Positions 1 through 8,866 of a DNA stretch of 27,189 nucleotides are shown here, piece by piece. Origin of the DNA: Isohypsibius dastychi. Its lineage: Eukaryota > Tardigrada > Eutardigrada > Parachela > Isohypsibiidae. The position numbers were made by a program, and so were the translations under genes. Under the pieces are notes generated by a model. The model made no database searches, was not told the DNA's origin, and saw only the letters and a program-made list of their open reading frames with translations. Each line of letters starts with the position of its first letter. Positions within the stretch are counted from its first letter, which is position 1. The stretch lies in NCBI GenBank assembly GCA_034696485.1, contig JAQIWT010000228.1:1-27189 (forward strand), written 5' to 3'.

Positions 1-251
1 ATATCGGTGAAGAGGAGCGTGAGGATGAGAATCCCAGTTCGACTTCGAAGTTGCCTTTCCAGAATGATGGCGGCGAACAGGAGAATCGATGCAGCTGTCC
101 CAAGACCTGTCATGGTGGTGGTCAGTCCGAACCAGACTTCAACGGCCTGCAAAGTCAGGAACTCGGGCTTGGTGGTGACATTGACGGGGAAGGTATAGTT
201 GCTCGCTGAACCAGAAACATTTCGAGCCATTTTCGGGATATTTTCCGACAT
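1..251 (-). CDS. Probable class A (rhodopsin-like) GPCR, N-terminal part, cut by window edge
   Basis: An open frame runs from the ATG at 251 (in-frame alternative ATG at 230) to base 1 without a stop, so the gene continues off the left edge. About 83 residues are visible. A short extracellular tail carries N-glycosylation sequons (NVS, NYT, NVT). A first membrane segment follows (TAASILLFAAIILE), then a basic loop (RQLRSRT) and the start of a second segment ending LLFTD. A TM1 / basic loop / TM2 reading 'ILxLLFTD' is typical of rhodopsin-family receptors, where TM2 carries the conserved L..(A/T)D motif. The ligand cannot be inferred. An in-frame stop lies upstream of the 251 ATG. Another multi-pass protein remains possible because only two segments are seen. 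Confidence 0.6.
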   Translation of the reverse strand, partial: MSENIPKMARNVSGSASNYTFPVNVTTKPEFLTLQAVEVWFGLTTTMTGLGTAASILLFAAIILERQLRSRTGILILTLLFTD

Positions 252-1414
252 AGCTGTTAACTGGCCTGAGCCCTATGGATTAGAAAAATGTCCACGTCCC
301 TGGCGACCACAGAAAACAGTCTTGATGTGACAGATCCAAACGATGGTGGAATCTGACTTCATGATAGCTTGAGAAATTCGCTATTTATGGCTCTTTTGGT
401 TTTCCGCGCACAAGATGTATGATCTGCCTCTTCTAGACGTCATAATTCATCGAAGATGGCCTGAACCGACGTTGGCTCGTAGGCGGTGATAGGTAGGATG
501 TTGTCACCCTTGAGAACCATTCAAATAAATGACAGCAAAAAGCGGATAAGTTTTCGCCTTTGTCAAAATCAATCCAACATTCCGCTCAAATCCAGAAAAT
601 ACTGGACATTTGTTTTGCATTTTTTGTATGTTAACCCCAGCCAGCTTGTGTTTCGGCTAGTCTTACCATATCGCACCCTTTGCTGTGGCAATATTGCAGT
701 CGCACACTTCAGGGGAATCAGAAGTGTACATCGTCATTCAGAGCACCTTTGCAGACCCCAGTTTTGAACAGTGCGTGTTATCATTTTTCACGTCAAGGGA
801 CTTCTATGCAATGGATCAGGGCTGATTATGTATTTTTGTGAACTTGAAATTGTCCGTTCTGAAAATCGATGAAATTCAACCTGTTTTTTCATTTAAAACA
901 TGTTTGAAACGTACATGTACCGGATGTTGTTGAAATTCATGCATGGCATGACAATGGAAGCTGTATATTGGTCAAATTGCACTCAGCTTTTACATCGTCA
1001 CGGACAACATAGCGAATGAGATGCCTACATAACTACATATAGTGCGCCTACTGCATTGCCTGACATCTTTTGTTTGTGTTTGCTGTTCATGGAAAGAATT
1101 AGAGTTCTAAGATCTCCTTTAAATGTGGTCACATTTCGCGATCAAAGTGATTACCTAAAATGAATCTATTTTCAAACAAATACATTTTAACGTTTGTGAT
1201 CGTGATGCATTGTAAAAAATGCGTGGTGTGATTTCCGACTTCACTGCCGACGGGCATTCCGGTTATCGGCCTTTCAGTGTTTTGAGAAGGGAGGCTAGGT
1301 GTCGCATGAGATCAGGTGTCACGTTGAAACTCCACAAGGTGCTCTTCCTTCTGCCAGCAAAGCGTACGTAATCGAAATCCTAATTTGACCTTTCGAGCAA
1401 TCAGTTTCCAAATG
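252..1414. other. Intergenic, no supported gene
   Basis: Upstream flank of the GPCR-like gene. The only ORF of size, plus strand 486-767, has no recognisable domain, signal peptide or splice context. No tRNA, repeat array or clear promoter was seen. Confidence 0.5.
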
Positions 1415-1873
1415 TTACCGTAATGTCCGAATTAGAAGCCCCCCCCCCGTAACAGAAGCCCAGTCCGTAATAGAAGCCCAGTTTCCGGCTGTTCCTTTGA
1501 AATAGAAGCCCCCCCCCCCGGAATAGAAGCCCATGGGCTACTATGAAATGCCTGTGAAATGATGCGTACGTTGAGTACGTGGATACGACGAAACGTACGT
1601 TAATTTCGTGGAAAGTTGGTAATCAAATACGAAGGGACAACCTGGATGAATGATGCATTGACGGAGAATTACATCAAGGAAGTGCTGAGAAATACAATTT
1701 TCGGTCGTCGGAAAATCTTAATTTCCTTTCAATCCTAAGAAAAATAAAGTCGGCGTTCCTTATTCTTTCCTTCATTTGAAATAAAAGCCCCCCCCCCCCC
1801 CCGAAATTGAAGCCCAGATCCTGGAGCTTCGAAAGAATTGTAGCCCGGGCTTCTATTTCGGTCATTACGGTAA
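1415..1873. mobile_element. MITE-like non-autonomous DNA transposon with poly-C tracts
   Basis: The two ends are inverted repeats. The left end reads TTACCGTAATGTCCGAATTA then GAAGCCC; the reverse complement of the right end reads TTACCGTAATGACCGAAATA then GAAGCCC, about 25 of 27 positions matching. The TA just inside each end could be a TA target duplication, as in Tc1/mariner/pogo elements. The interior has several copies of an AATAGAAGCCC-type unit, three fused to C runs of 10, 11 and 15 nt (1439-1448, 1509-1519, 1788-1802). There is no transposase; the 63-codon minus ORF inside is not protein-like. Superfamily assignment is inference. Confidence 0.75.
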
Positions 1874-2191
1874 GTAGCGCAGCTTCCCGTGTGGTTTCAG
1901 GTCAAGTACAATCACACTTGACTTTGAAGTGGTAACTGAACAACACCGGCTGCATTTACCTTCGATCTTATCACTGGTTTACCCAAATACACAGTTTGCA
2001 GCACAGTTTGCTGAACAATTTTCTAGACAGTTAAATCAGTCTGAAGAAAATGGTTTCCAGAGACAGAAAGAATACCATTCTTGCCAAGAATGACATATCA
2101 AACATGACTTCACAAAACAACACAATCAACGAAGAAAAAAATTGAAAAATGCACAAATACCATTCAGTCCTAAGTGAGTTCCTAGCATCAT
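1874..2191. other. 3' flank of the cathepsin gene, nothing else seen
   Basis: This stretch lies between the right end of the TIR element and the cathepsin B-like stop codon. It should contain the 3' UTR. No perfect AATAAA was found on the minus strand here. Confidence 0.4.
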
Positions 2192-3617
2192 TCAAACGAC
2201 TGCTGTGACCGCTACGATGTAGCGTTCAACGTTACAATGGTTCGAGCCGTGTAGGATTTTGAAAAACCCTTTCATTCCCCATCTGGCTCCCCAAGAATTC
2301 GCCGCCAGCCAGTACGGGACCCCACCCTCAGTGCCCCATCCGATGACTTTGACAGCATGCCCACCCAGTGATGAGGACGATGTTCGTTGGTAAACCCCTG
2401 GTTCATCAAAACTTCTTTGGCATCCGTGGAGTTATGAAATCGTTGATTTCTTGTTACCTGATGAATAACTCATGAAATCATTGTAGACTTCGTATGAGAC
2501 AACAACCGGGCCGTTCGTCATGATCTCCTGCATCATCAGATTCTCCACCGTGTCTGCCGCCGAATTCTGTGTTTGGATGCCCCCTGCTGCGTTGAACGTG
2601 TAGGTGTGATTGATACTCATGGCTGCACCGTTCCGTCTCCAGCTCGACATGATCGATCCCATTATAAGGACATCTTTTCCTGCAAGTACACTCTCTGTGA
2701 GACTTGGAATTCTGAAAAAGTGTAAAGGTCACCAACCGTAACTTTTGTCCTGGGCATAGCTGGTCCCGTACGCCGAGTTGGTGCAGGTTTTAGTGCAGGA
2801 ATTAGAGTTGCCAGTACCGCTGCCCGAAGTGTACGGCATGCATCCGACTGAGGGTTGATTGTGCTCTCCACCCGTGACAATCCCTTGATTGACGAACATT
2901 CTCATTGCAACTCTGGTATCAAATCCATTGCTGCTCGGGTAACTCTAGTCACTAATATGCGCTCTTCAACGGTAATAAAATTTTACCACAGATTTGTTCC
3001 TGTCCCAGCCAAATACGTTGCAGGCATACAGGAAATTTGGTCCTGGGTCGATAATTTCCTAGTGATCTTTCCGCCAGAAGCAATACAGATCCGGTCGGAC
3101 GCGACAGATGCAGTGGCATGGGCCTGTAGCATTGTCACAGTCCATTGTATTCATAGCGTAGCGTGGAATCTCTTACCCAACAGGATCCACATTGACGCTG
3201 GTCACGAATGTCACCAATCGTCTCAGCGCACGCAGGCCACTGGGTTCTTGCGTCAAAACTTTGTGGAACAGCTCTTGTGATTTCGAAATTTCGATCCCGT
3301 GGGGCAACAATGTTGCGGCCATCATCGCGGAAGTTTTTCGGTCCAGGGAACTGTGCTCCTAGGTAAGCCTTCTTCTGATCTCGGTTATATTTATAGAACT
3401 GGTTGCGCCCTGCTTTCCAGCCCCCTACACGACCTCGGTACAAGTTTTCCACACGGCTATGAAAGAAATCTCAATTTGAAAAGATGCAATCGTTGAAGGG
3501 TCGTGAGGATTACCTGATGACCGCGTCGTCGTCTTCATCGCTTTCATCCGGGTTGGGAGCTACGGCTAAGCAAACCAACACAAGAACATACAACGATAAA
3601 ATGAGGAGTCCTGCCAT
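2192..3617 (-). CDS. Cathepsin B-like cysteine protease (papain family C1), secreted or lysosomal
   Basis: Six exons on the complement: 3514-3617, 3177-3456, 2987-3123, 2737-2930, 2458-2679, 2192-2397. All have GT-AG introns of 53-60 nt and joining phases, giving 380 aa. The start is followed by a hydrophobic signal peptide ([20 protein letters not shown]). Family marks in order: [10 protein letters not shown] at the mature N-terminus; DQRQCGSCW with the oxyanion Gln and nucleophile Cys near residue 127; CNGF in place of the usual [31 protein letters not shown] with catalytic His near 326; ANSWG with catalytic Asn near 346. The segment that in cathepsin B forms the occluding loop with a His-His pair is here a Gly/Ser/Thr-rich stretch ([17 protein letters not shown]) with no His. 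That predicts weak or absent dipeptidyl-carboxypeptidase activity and mainly endopeptidase activity (inference). Confidence 0.93.
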
Positions 3618-4075
3618 TTCTACGAGAGTGCTTTTCAGTGAAAGACAAAAGCCGTGGAGTTTGGTTAAATAGGTGGTTGAGGAAATTCTTTTACGACCAT
3701 AGTTTACTAATTTGTTTTCGCCAGTTGTATGTTCTTGTGCACCACTTTACGGTAACCGTAAATTTGATCATTGACGGCAACGAACCAGCGTTGCTTAGTC
3801 GTGGTCATTAAGTTCCGTTACTGAAGACTTCTGCCTTTCTCTTTTTAACTGAGTGCGTTTTGGTTTAGATCGTGTCACGGAGAACCCGAAAATAAAAAAT
3901 GCTGAAGATGTCGGTACACCGGAATTCTCCTCACAATGAAAAAACACAAGCGGAAAACTGTATAGAATTTCATGGCACGCATTTTGTTATCGAACAAGTC
4001 CCAAAAAACGCCGTAATTCACGAATGAGAAACGTCAGTAAACCAAAATCAAGAGAAAACCAGAAAATTCAAGAAG
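3618..4075. other. Intergenic with an inverted repeat
   Basis: Upstream of the cathepsin gene. At 3746-3762 the arms TTTACGG / CCGTAAA flank a 3-nt spacer. The arms resemble two ends of the TIR element at 1415-1873 placed back to back, which might be an excision scar. No gene was seen. Confidence 0.35.
3665..3671 (-). promoter_or_regulatory. Possible TATA-like box of the cathepsin gene
   Basis: On the minus strand TATTTAA lies about 48 nt upstream of the cathepsin ATG at 3617, a spacing that allows a short 5' leader. Weak evidence: an A/T heptamer in A/T-rich DNA. Confidence 0.3.
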
Positions 4076-4918
4076 TTATGTTGTTCGATTATGCACAATG
4101 ACTTCAAGTGTGTCTGCTGGATCAGCTCTGCCAGCCTCATCTGCGGCTCTAACAAGGTGTTGGCGGTCATCAGGTGACTGCTTTTTCTGCAGGCTGTTAT
4201 GATACCGGATTGCCCCGACAAGGGTTGCACCCATGAAACACACGCTTCCTATCGCAAAGTAGATTGCTTTGTACACATTCTCCTGTTGCAGCTTCGCGGC
4301 AGCCTGTGATAACGCGATTACTAGCTCAACAATTTTCGCAAGACCGGGTTTCTTCTTACATCTTGCTCAGGTTTGGAGTAGGTTTCCCCTCAGTTTTCGC
4401 GTACCAACTGGCTAGATTTTGGTTGTGATCCGAATTCTCTAAGAAAACAGGAGCACGATAGGATTCTGGTGTTGGTAAATCCAATGGTGGTTTCTCTGTA
4501 GACGTTGCCAAAAGTCGAACTTCGAATTGTCTAAGAAATAAACATTTAGTTGTCTCCTGCCTGAAAATCACTTCTCATACCCTAAGTCATCGAATGGCCA
4601 CAAACAAAAGTACGTCATTTTCATCTTTTTTGAATATGATTGTCTTCAGATTTTATTCTTTTTACTCCGTAAAGAAAAACAGTGAAATGACTTTTCTTCC
4701 AAAACTTTGCAGTTGTCACATTCATATCAGTTGGGTGGGGCATTGCTCACCTTTACCGCGCCATAATCCGAAGTCGTAAGTTCGTCGCAGATACGACAAC
4801 AACCGTCGCTCACCTCAGAATTATAACAACAAGAGCCATCACAAATTGACCTCGAATGACCAAGTGCAGTGATCCAAAACAATAGCAGTGCCACGGGGAA
4901 TACCAAGGAGCGAGTCAT
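4076..4918 (-). CDS. Unresolved small secreted/membrane protein gene with an in-frame TGA
   Basis: Not recognised. Three plausible exons on the complement share phase 0. Exon A (4751-4918, 56 codons) encodes a signal peptide (MTRSLVFPVALLLFWITALG) and a Cys-rich stretch (ICDGSCCYN, DGCCRICDE), ending at AAG|GTGAGC. Exon B (4360-4530, 171 nt) has a strong TTTATTTCTTAG acceptor and a GTAAGA donor. Exon C (4076-4303) follows a 56-nt intron and encodes a membrane segment (IYFAIGSVCFMGATLVGAI) and a charged tail ending VIVHNRTT-stop. In the phase shared by A and C, exon B has one TGA (...LVREN-TGA-GETYSK...). In another phase exon B is fully open (QFEVRLLATSTEKPP...), but that frame then ends early in exon C. 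Further small exons may lie at 4588-4704. It may be a real gene with other splicing, a pseudogene, or a TGA-recoded gene. Confidence 0.35.
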
Positions 4919-5507
4919 TCTCTCGAGCACACAAGCCTCGAAGAAAAACATTGAAAATGGACAGTGCGTATCTGTTGTAAGAAACGCAATAAGCACTCCG
5001 ACTGCCCAGCCCATGAGCTTTGGATGTTATCATATCAAGCAAAGTTAAGTAAAGCTGTTGCGTACACAGGTCAATGTCGGTAAGCAGGGGTAACCAATTA
5101 CACGTATACCAAGCGGACGGCTGAGCTAGGAATGACCCTTAAAAAAGAGCGGGAAAAAGACAAACTCAGTGGAAGCTGGCATGCGTCCTTACACAGTTGC
5201 AAAGACAGGGTAGGTGAAGGGTGCGGGAGGGGGGGGGGGTTCCTTGGTAGACAGCAAGACGTAAGCAACCCAAAAACTGGCTTCTATTACCCTGTTTCGG
5301 ATCGAATCGAATCAATGTAGATTCGAACATCCTCACTAGACCCCGCTCAATGCCAACATTTCTGATTGAAGACAAGGCTTTTCGTTTTTATTTATCCCGT
5401 GTTCATTCAAGAACTTTGATGAGAGTGGTGGTGGGTGACACAATCACAAAATGACCACTATTCAAACGCACAATGAAGGTGCATCTTAAATGGCGAGTTG
5501 CAAATTA
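4919..5507. other. Intergenic with a poly-G tract
   Basis: Contains a G-rich run around 5227-5240 and the 3' end of the SDR gene. ORFs on both strands here have no recognisable features. Confidence 0.4.
5387..5392 (-). terminator. Poly(A) signal AATAAA for the SDR gene
   Basis: AATAAA on the minus strand, about 116 nt downstream of the SDR stop codon (5508-5510). The position suits a short 3' UTR. Confidence 0.5.
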
Positions 5508-6517
5508 CTATTCGGTCTTGAAGCTGTTTGGTTGGTATGTTGGCGCAATAGTTAGCTCGCGAATGGTGACATGCTCCGGTGCAGACAACACATAGATTAC
5601 GCCATCGCTGATATCCTGAGCTTGAAGGAACTTGAAACTGGACAACACTTTCTTCAATGCGTCAGCATTATCGCGTCCGAGCCAGTTGCTAGCAAACTCA
5701 GTGTCAACCGCTCCAGGACTCAAATTCTGTTGACAGACACTTGATAAGATTGATATGATTGTTCAGCATATCACTCTTTTACCGTAACGCGGATGCCGCT
5801 GTTTTTGGCGGTTAGCTCCATGGCCAGCGCTTTCGATAAAGTTGTAACCATATGCTTGGTTGCAGAATAAAAGTGGGTGGCTGACATGTCTGGAATTGCG
5901 TGTCCAGCCATGCTGTGAATAATAACATTCAGAGTCTCGAGCAAACTATAAAAGCAGACATTGTCACCTGTTAACGTTGACAATGTGACCATCAGTGACC
6001 CCATTCTTGTCCATCAGGCGTAGTGCTTCACGAGTGCAGACAGACAGTGCAATGACGTTGAGCTGAAACGAGAAGCGATTGAGTTACGATTAATGTCAAA
6101 CGAGCAAGATTACTGACATACATCAACCATATCCCGCCATTTCTGGGTGTCACCATTCAGAAGGTCATCTGGTTTGGCCATTCCAGCGTTGTTGATTAGA
6201 ATATGGACAACCTTGTAGGTTTTCTCGATTTCGTTGAACATGCTGGTGATCTGGTCTTCTTTGCTCAAATCGCATTTGATGGCGTGGATGTTGCCTCTAG
6301 CATCTTTTGTCAAGCGGTTTTTCAGTTCCTAGGAAGATGACACTGCGTTGCTGAAAGATTTCGGTGTGAAATGTGCGATTTCTACCTCGATTTTCTCGAT
6401 GTTTCGTGCACAGCCGATAACGTTGACGCCATGTTTAGATAATGCCTCTACAATGGCATATCCGATCCCAGTTGAAGCTCCAGTGACAAGTGCCGTTTTT
6501 CCTACCCATCGATCCAT
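5508..6517 (-). CDS. DHRS11-like short-chain dehydrogenase/reductase
   Basis: Five exons on the complement: 6386-6517, 6122-6328, 5968-6062, 5783-5912, 5508-5726. Phases join to give 260 aa, the usual DHRS11 length. The protein starts MDRWVGKTALVTGAS, and the next upstream in-frame codons lead to a stop, so the ATG at 6517 is the start. Classical SDR marks are present: TGASTGIG dinucleotide-binding loop (about 12-19), CARN after the second strand (NADP preference), CDLS, NNAG (90-93), Ser near 145 in NSMAGH, YSATK with Tyr near 160 and Lys near 164, and ISPG-type NLSPGAVDTEF. The C-terminus is DGVIYVLSAPEHVTIRELTI. It should be a cytosolic NADP(H)-dependent keto/hydroxysteroid or carbonyl oxidoreductase; the substrate cannot be told. 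Confidence 0.93.
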
Positions 6518-7503
6518 TTTATTCGCACGGGGATTTTTGTTGAAGAAAAGAAAACCGAATGAGAATTTTGTCAGCAGAGAAATGAGACAAGTGACGACCA
6601 ATGATACCACACTCTAAGTAGCTTTTGTATGATGTAGCTAGCTGATAGGTAATTTGCTGATACAGGCACGAAATTCGAAGTTGAATTCGAATAGTAATAG
6701 TATCAGTCCCAGGCGAAGCATGCTGAACAAACAGGAAAGCGATTACTCGCCGATTTGCATTATGTATGGTACAGTCCACGACAAAACGCGGTCGAAATTA
6801 CATAATCAGACACGGCGCTGTTTCCACGCGGGGGGGGGGACTATATGGTCTAATTTTGCAACAAACAAGTTAGAACAATGGCCGTCGCGATCACTAGCCG
6901 TCTCAGATGTGTGAACACGTCCCTTCCTATTGATAGTTTAAGATAATTCTCTAGGGTACTATTTAATACTGCACTTTCACTGCCATTGCATTTGGGAATT
7001 TGTAATGAAAGCAACTCAATATTCTCACTGCGACTGAATCTAACGTTAAAATGCCCAGCTTAAAATCTCTTCTAATTCGAATTATTCGTTCGGTGGCTTT
7101 CGGAGTTCAACTTTCTAACCGAATGAACTCCGACAGGAAGCTTTCTTAGAGTGCTTTTTACCGTGTTCTAAGTTTCGGCGATTAACCTACAAGAACCGTA
7201 ACTTTCAAGTTCACGACCTCATAAAAGCAGATTATGTTTGAGTCGACGAACTACCGTTCCACAATCGTATCGGCGTTATTCATTTGTTTTCAAACTCCAC
7301 TGGAAATTCAGGGAATTGCAATGATTTATTTCAAGGGACTACTATATCCCAACGAATTTTGGTTATGTAACCACCAGATAACACACCTATCAAGCCGGGC
7401 GCAATTATCTTCAGAGTTCTGATCCAAGAAACTCAGATCCGTATAAAAACCGAGGAACTTGTTCAAACCACCACATTCAACCTTCTGGTTTTTGACTTCC
7501 ATC
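6518..7503. other. Divergent upstream region between the SDR and chitinase genes
   Basis: Nearly 1 kb shared by two divergent genes, with a C/G run (CGCGGGGGGGGG) near 6828-6838. At 7082-7140 there is an imperfect inverted repeat around CGTTCGGTGGCTTTCGGAGTT. No ORF here is convincing. The promoter of the plus-strand chitinase lies at the right end. Confidence 0.45.
7442..7448 (+). promoter_or_regulatory. TATA box of the chitinase gene
   Basis: TATAAAA (in GTATAAAAACC) starts 62 nt before the chitinase ATG at 7504. That would place transcription start near 7470 with a leader of about 30 nt. It is the best core promoter in the window. Confidence 0.6.
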
Positions 7504-8535
7504 ATGAATATATTCTTGAAGTGTCTCACTTTTTCGGTGATTGCCACCATGGTCATTGACAATGTAAGCAAAGAGTTTCGTTGGTGATCTTTTGGTGACA
7601 ACCTATCTTGCAGGCATGCGCTTGTCAGGGGCGTGGTGTTGGATGTTCCGCATCGATTCCATGCTGTGCCGGCTTGATCTGTGTTCCCGCTTCCGCTCCA
7701 TGGGGCTTCTGCCAAAGCGGAGGCGGCGGGGGTGGCGGAACCAACACTCCAGCACCGACATCTCGACCTGGCGGCCTCACCACTCGTTCTCCCGCTCCAC
7801 CACCACCAACACCACCACCACCACCCGGTAAGCACTTGGTCGTTTTTTATTCCAAGAGAACAGCAAGCATTGTTTGTGTTGTTATAGGTAGTGGTTTGAT
7901 CACGAAGGCCCAGTTCGTTAGTGCAGTCACCCAAAACGGCTATCCAACACCAACTGACGAGCAATATAACAACGTCATATCCCGAGCGACTTCTTCTGGA
8001 CGAATTGCTGACAAGCGTGAACTGGCCATGTTCCTTGCCAATATCCTTCATGAATCTGACGGACTTCGTGCCAAGTCAGAGTACAATCCGCCCCCGGGGG
8101 CTTACGTGCACCCTGCTCTGGATGTTCCCGGCCAACAATACTACGGTCGAGGCTATATCCAGCTTTCATGGTAGGGATTCCATGAATTCATTCGGTGGCT
8201 ATTGCATATCAGATTTCAGGTCTTATAACTACAATGCCGCATCTCTGGCGCTGTACGGTGATACCCGGTTGTTAACCAACCCAAACCAAGTGGCAACTAA
8301 CGACAAAATCGCGTGGGATGTCTCTTTCTGGTTCTGGTCAGCTAACGTTCATGACAAGCCTGGAGTCAGCTCCGGACAATTTGGCGCGACCATCAAGGCA
8401 ATCAATGGAGGATTGGAATGCGGAGCTGGGGCCAGCAACACTGCGTCGCCGAAAAAGCGCTTCGCAATGTATCAGGTGATCTACAAGGTGTTTGGCATCG
8501 CTGGAACCCCCGATGAACGAGGATGCTGGAACTGA
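7504..8535 (+). CDS. Secreted GH19 chitinase with N-terminal cystine-knot-like module
   Basis: Four exons: 7504-7563, 7614-7827, 7888-8170, 8220-8535, with introns of 49-60 nt. Phases join to 290 aa. Residues 1-20 are a signal peptide. Residues 22-53 hold seven Cys; six fit C-X6-C-X5-CC-X4-C-X9-C, the inhibitor-cystine-knot spacing, instead of a hevein or peritrophin chitin-binding domain. A Gly run and a Thr/Pro-rich linker (about 54-92) follow. The GH19 domain (about 93-290) has FLANILHESDGL with the likely acid Glu147 and base Glu156 in SEYN, nine residues apart as in bacterial-type GH19 enzymes. Further marks are YYGRGYIQLSW, NYNAAS, WDVSFWFW, TIKAINGGLEC and CGxW-like GCWN at the C-terminus. 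It should hydrolyse beta-1,4-GlcNAc chains outside the cell. The role (cuticle remodelling, feeding or defence) is open. Confidence 0.92.
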
Positions 8536-8866
8536 GTGAGAATAAGTGGCCATGAACTTGCTTGTATGTAACTGCTCAAAACTTCCTGTATGTTCTGTAC
8601 ATTCAGCTAGCCTATCGAATCTAAACTTCTCCATTGAAAACACACAATGGCATCATAAGTTTCAAACAAGAGTGAGTTCGTGAGTTTTCTTGAAGTCATA
8701 TTCCATTTCATTCACCTCGGAACCATGCAAGCATGATAAACGTTCTTTAAAAACAACTTCAGGAAATAGTTGGTAACACACGGGAAATGCTGTAGTGCTA
8801 GACTACTGAAATGGCTGAATAGCTTAATGCTCCTTGAAAAGGTCACTGGAATGAATGGATGGAACT
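8536..8866. other. Convergent 3' region
   Basis: Lies between the stop of the plus-strand chitinase and the stop of the minus-strand acidic precursor, so it holds two 3' UTRs. No perfect AATAAA was found in either sense; no other feature was seen. Confidence 0.4.

Noticed and set aside
6519-6610. N-terminal extension of the SDR that would add a membrane segment
   Set aside because: It would need a GTG start; no upstream in-frame ATG exists before a stop, and MDRW matches the DHRS11 start.
7326-8051. 241-codon minus ORF antisense to the chitinase
   Set aside because: It is the complement of GH19 exons, two introns and the Pro linker (giving Trp/Gly runs); the sense gene is supported by motifs and phases.
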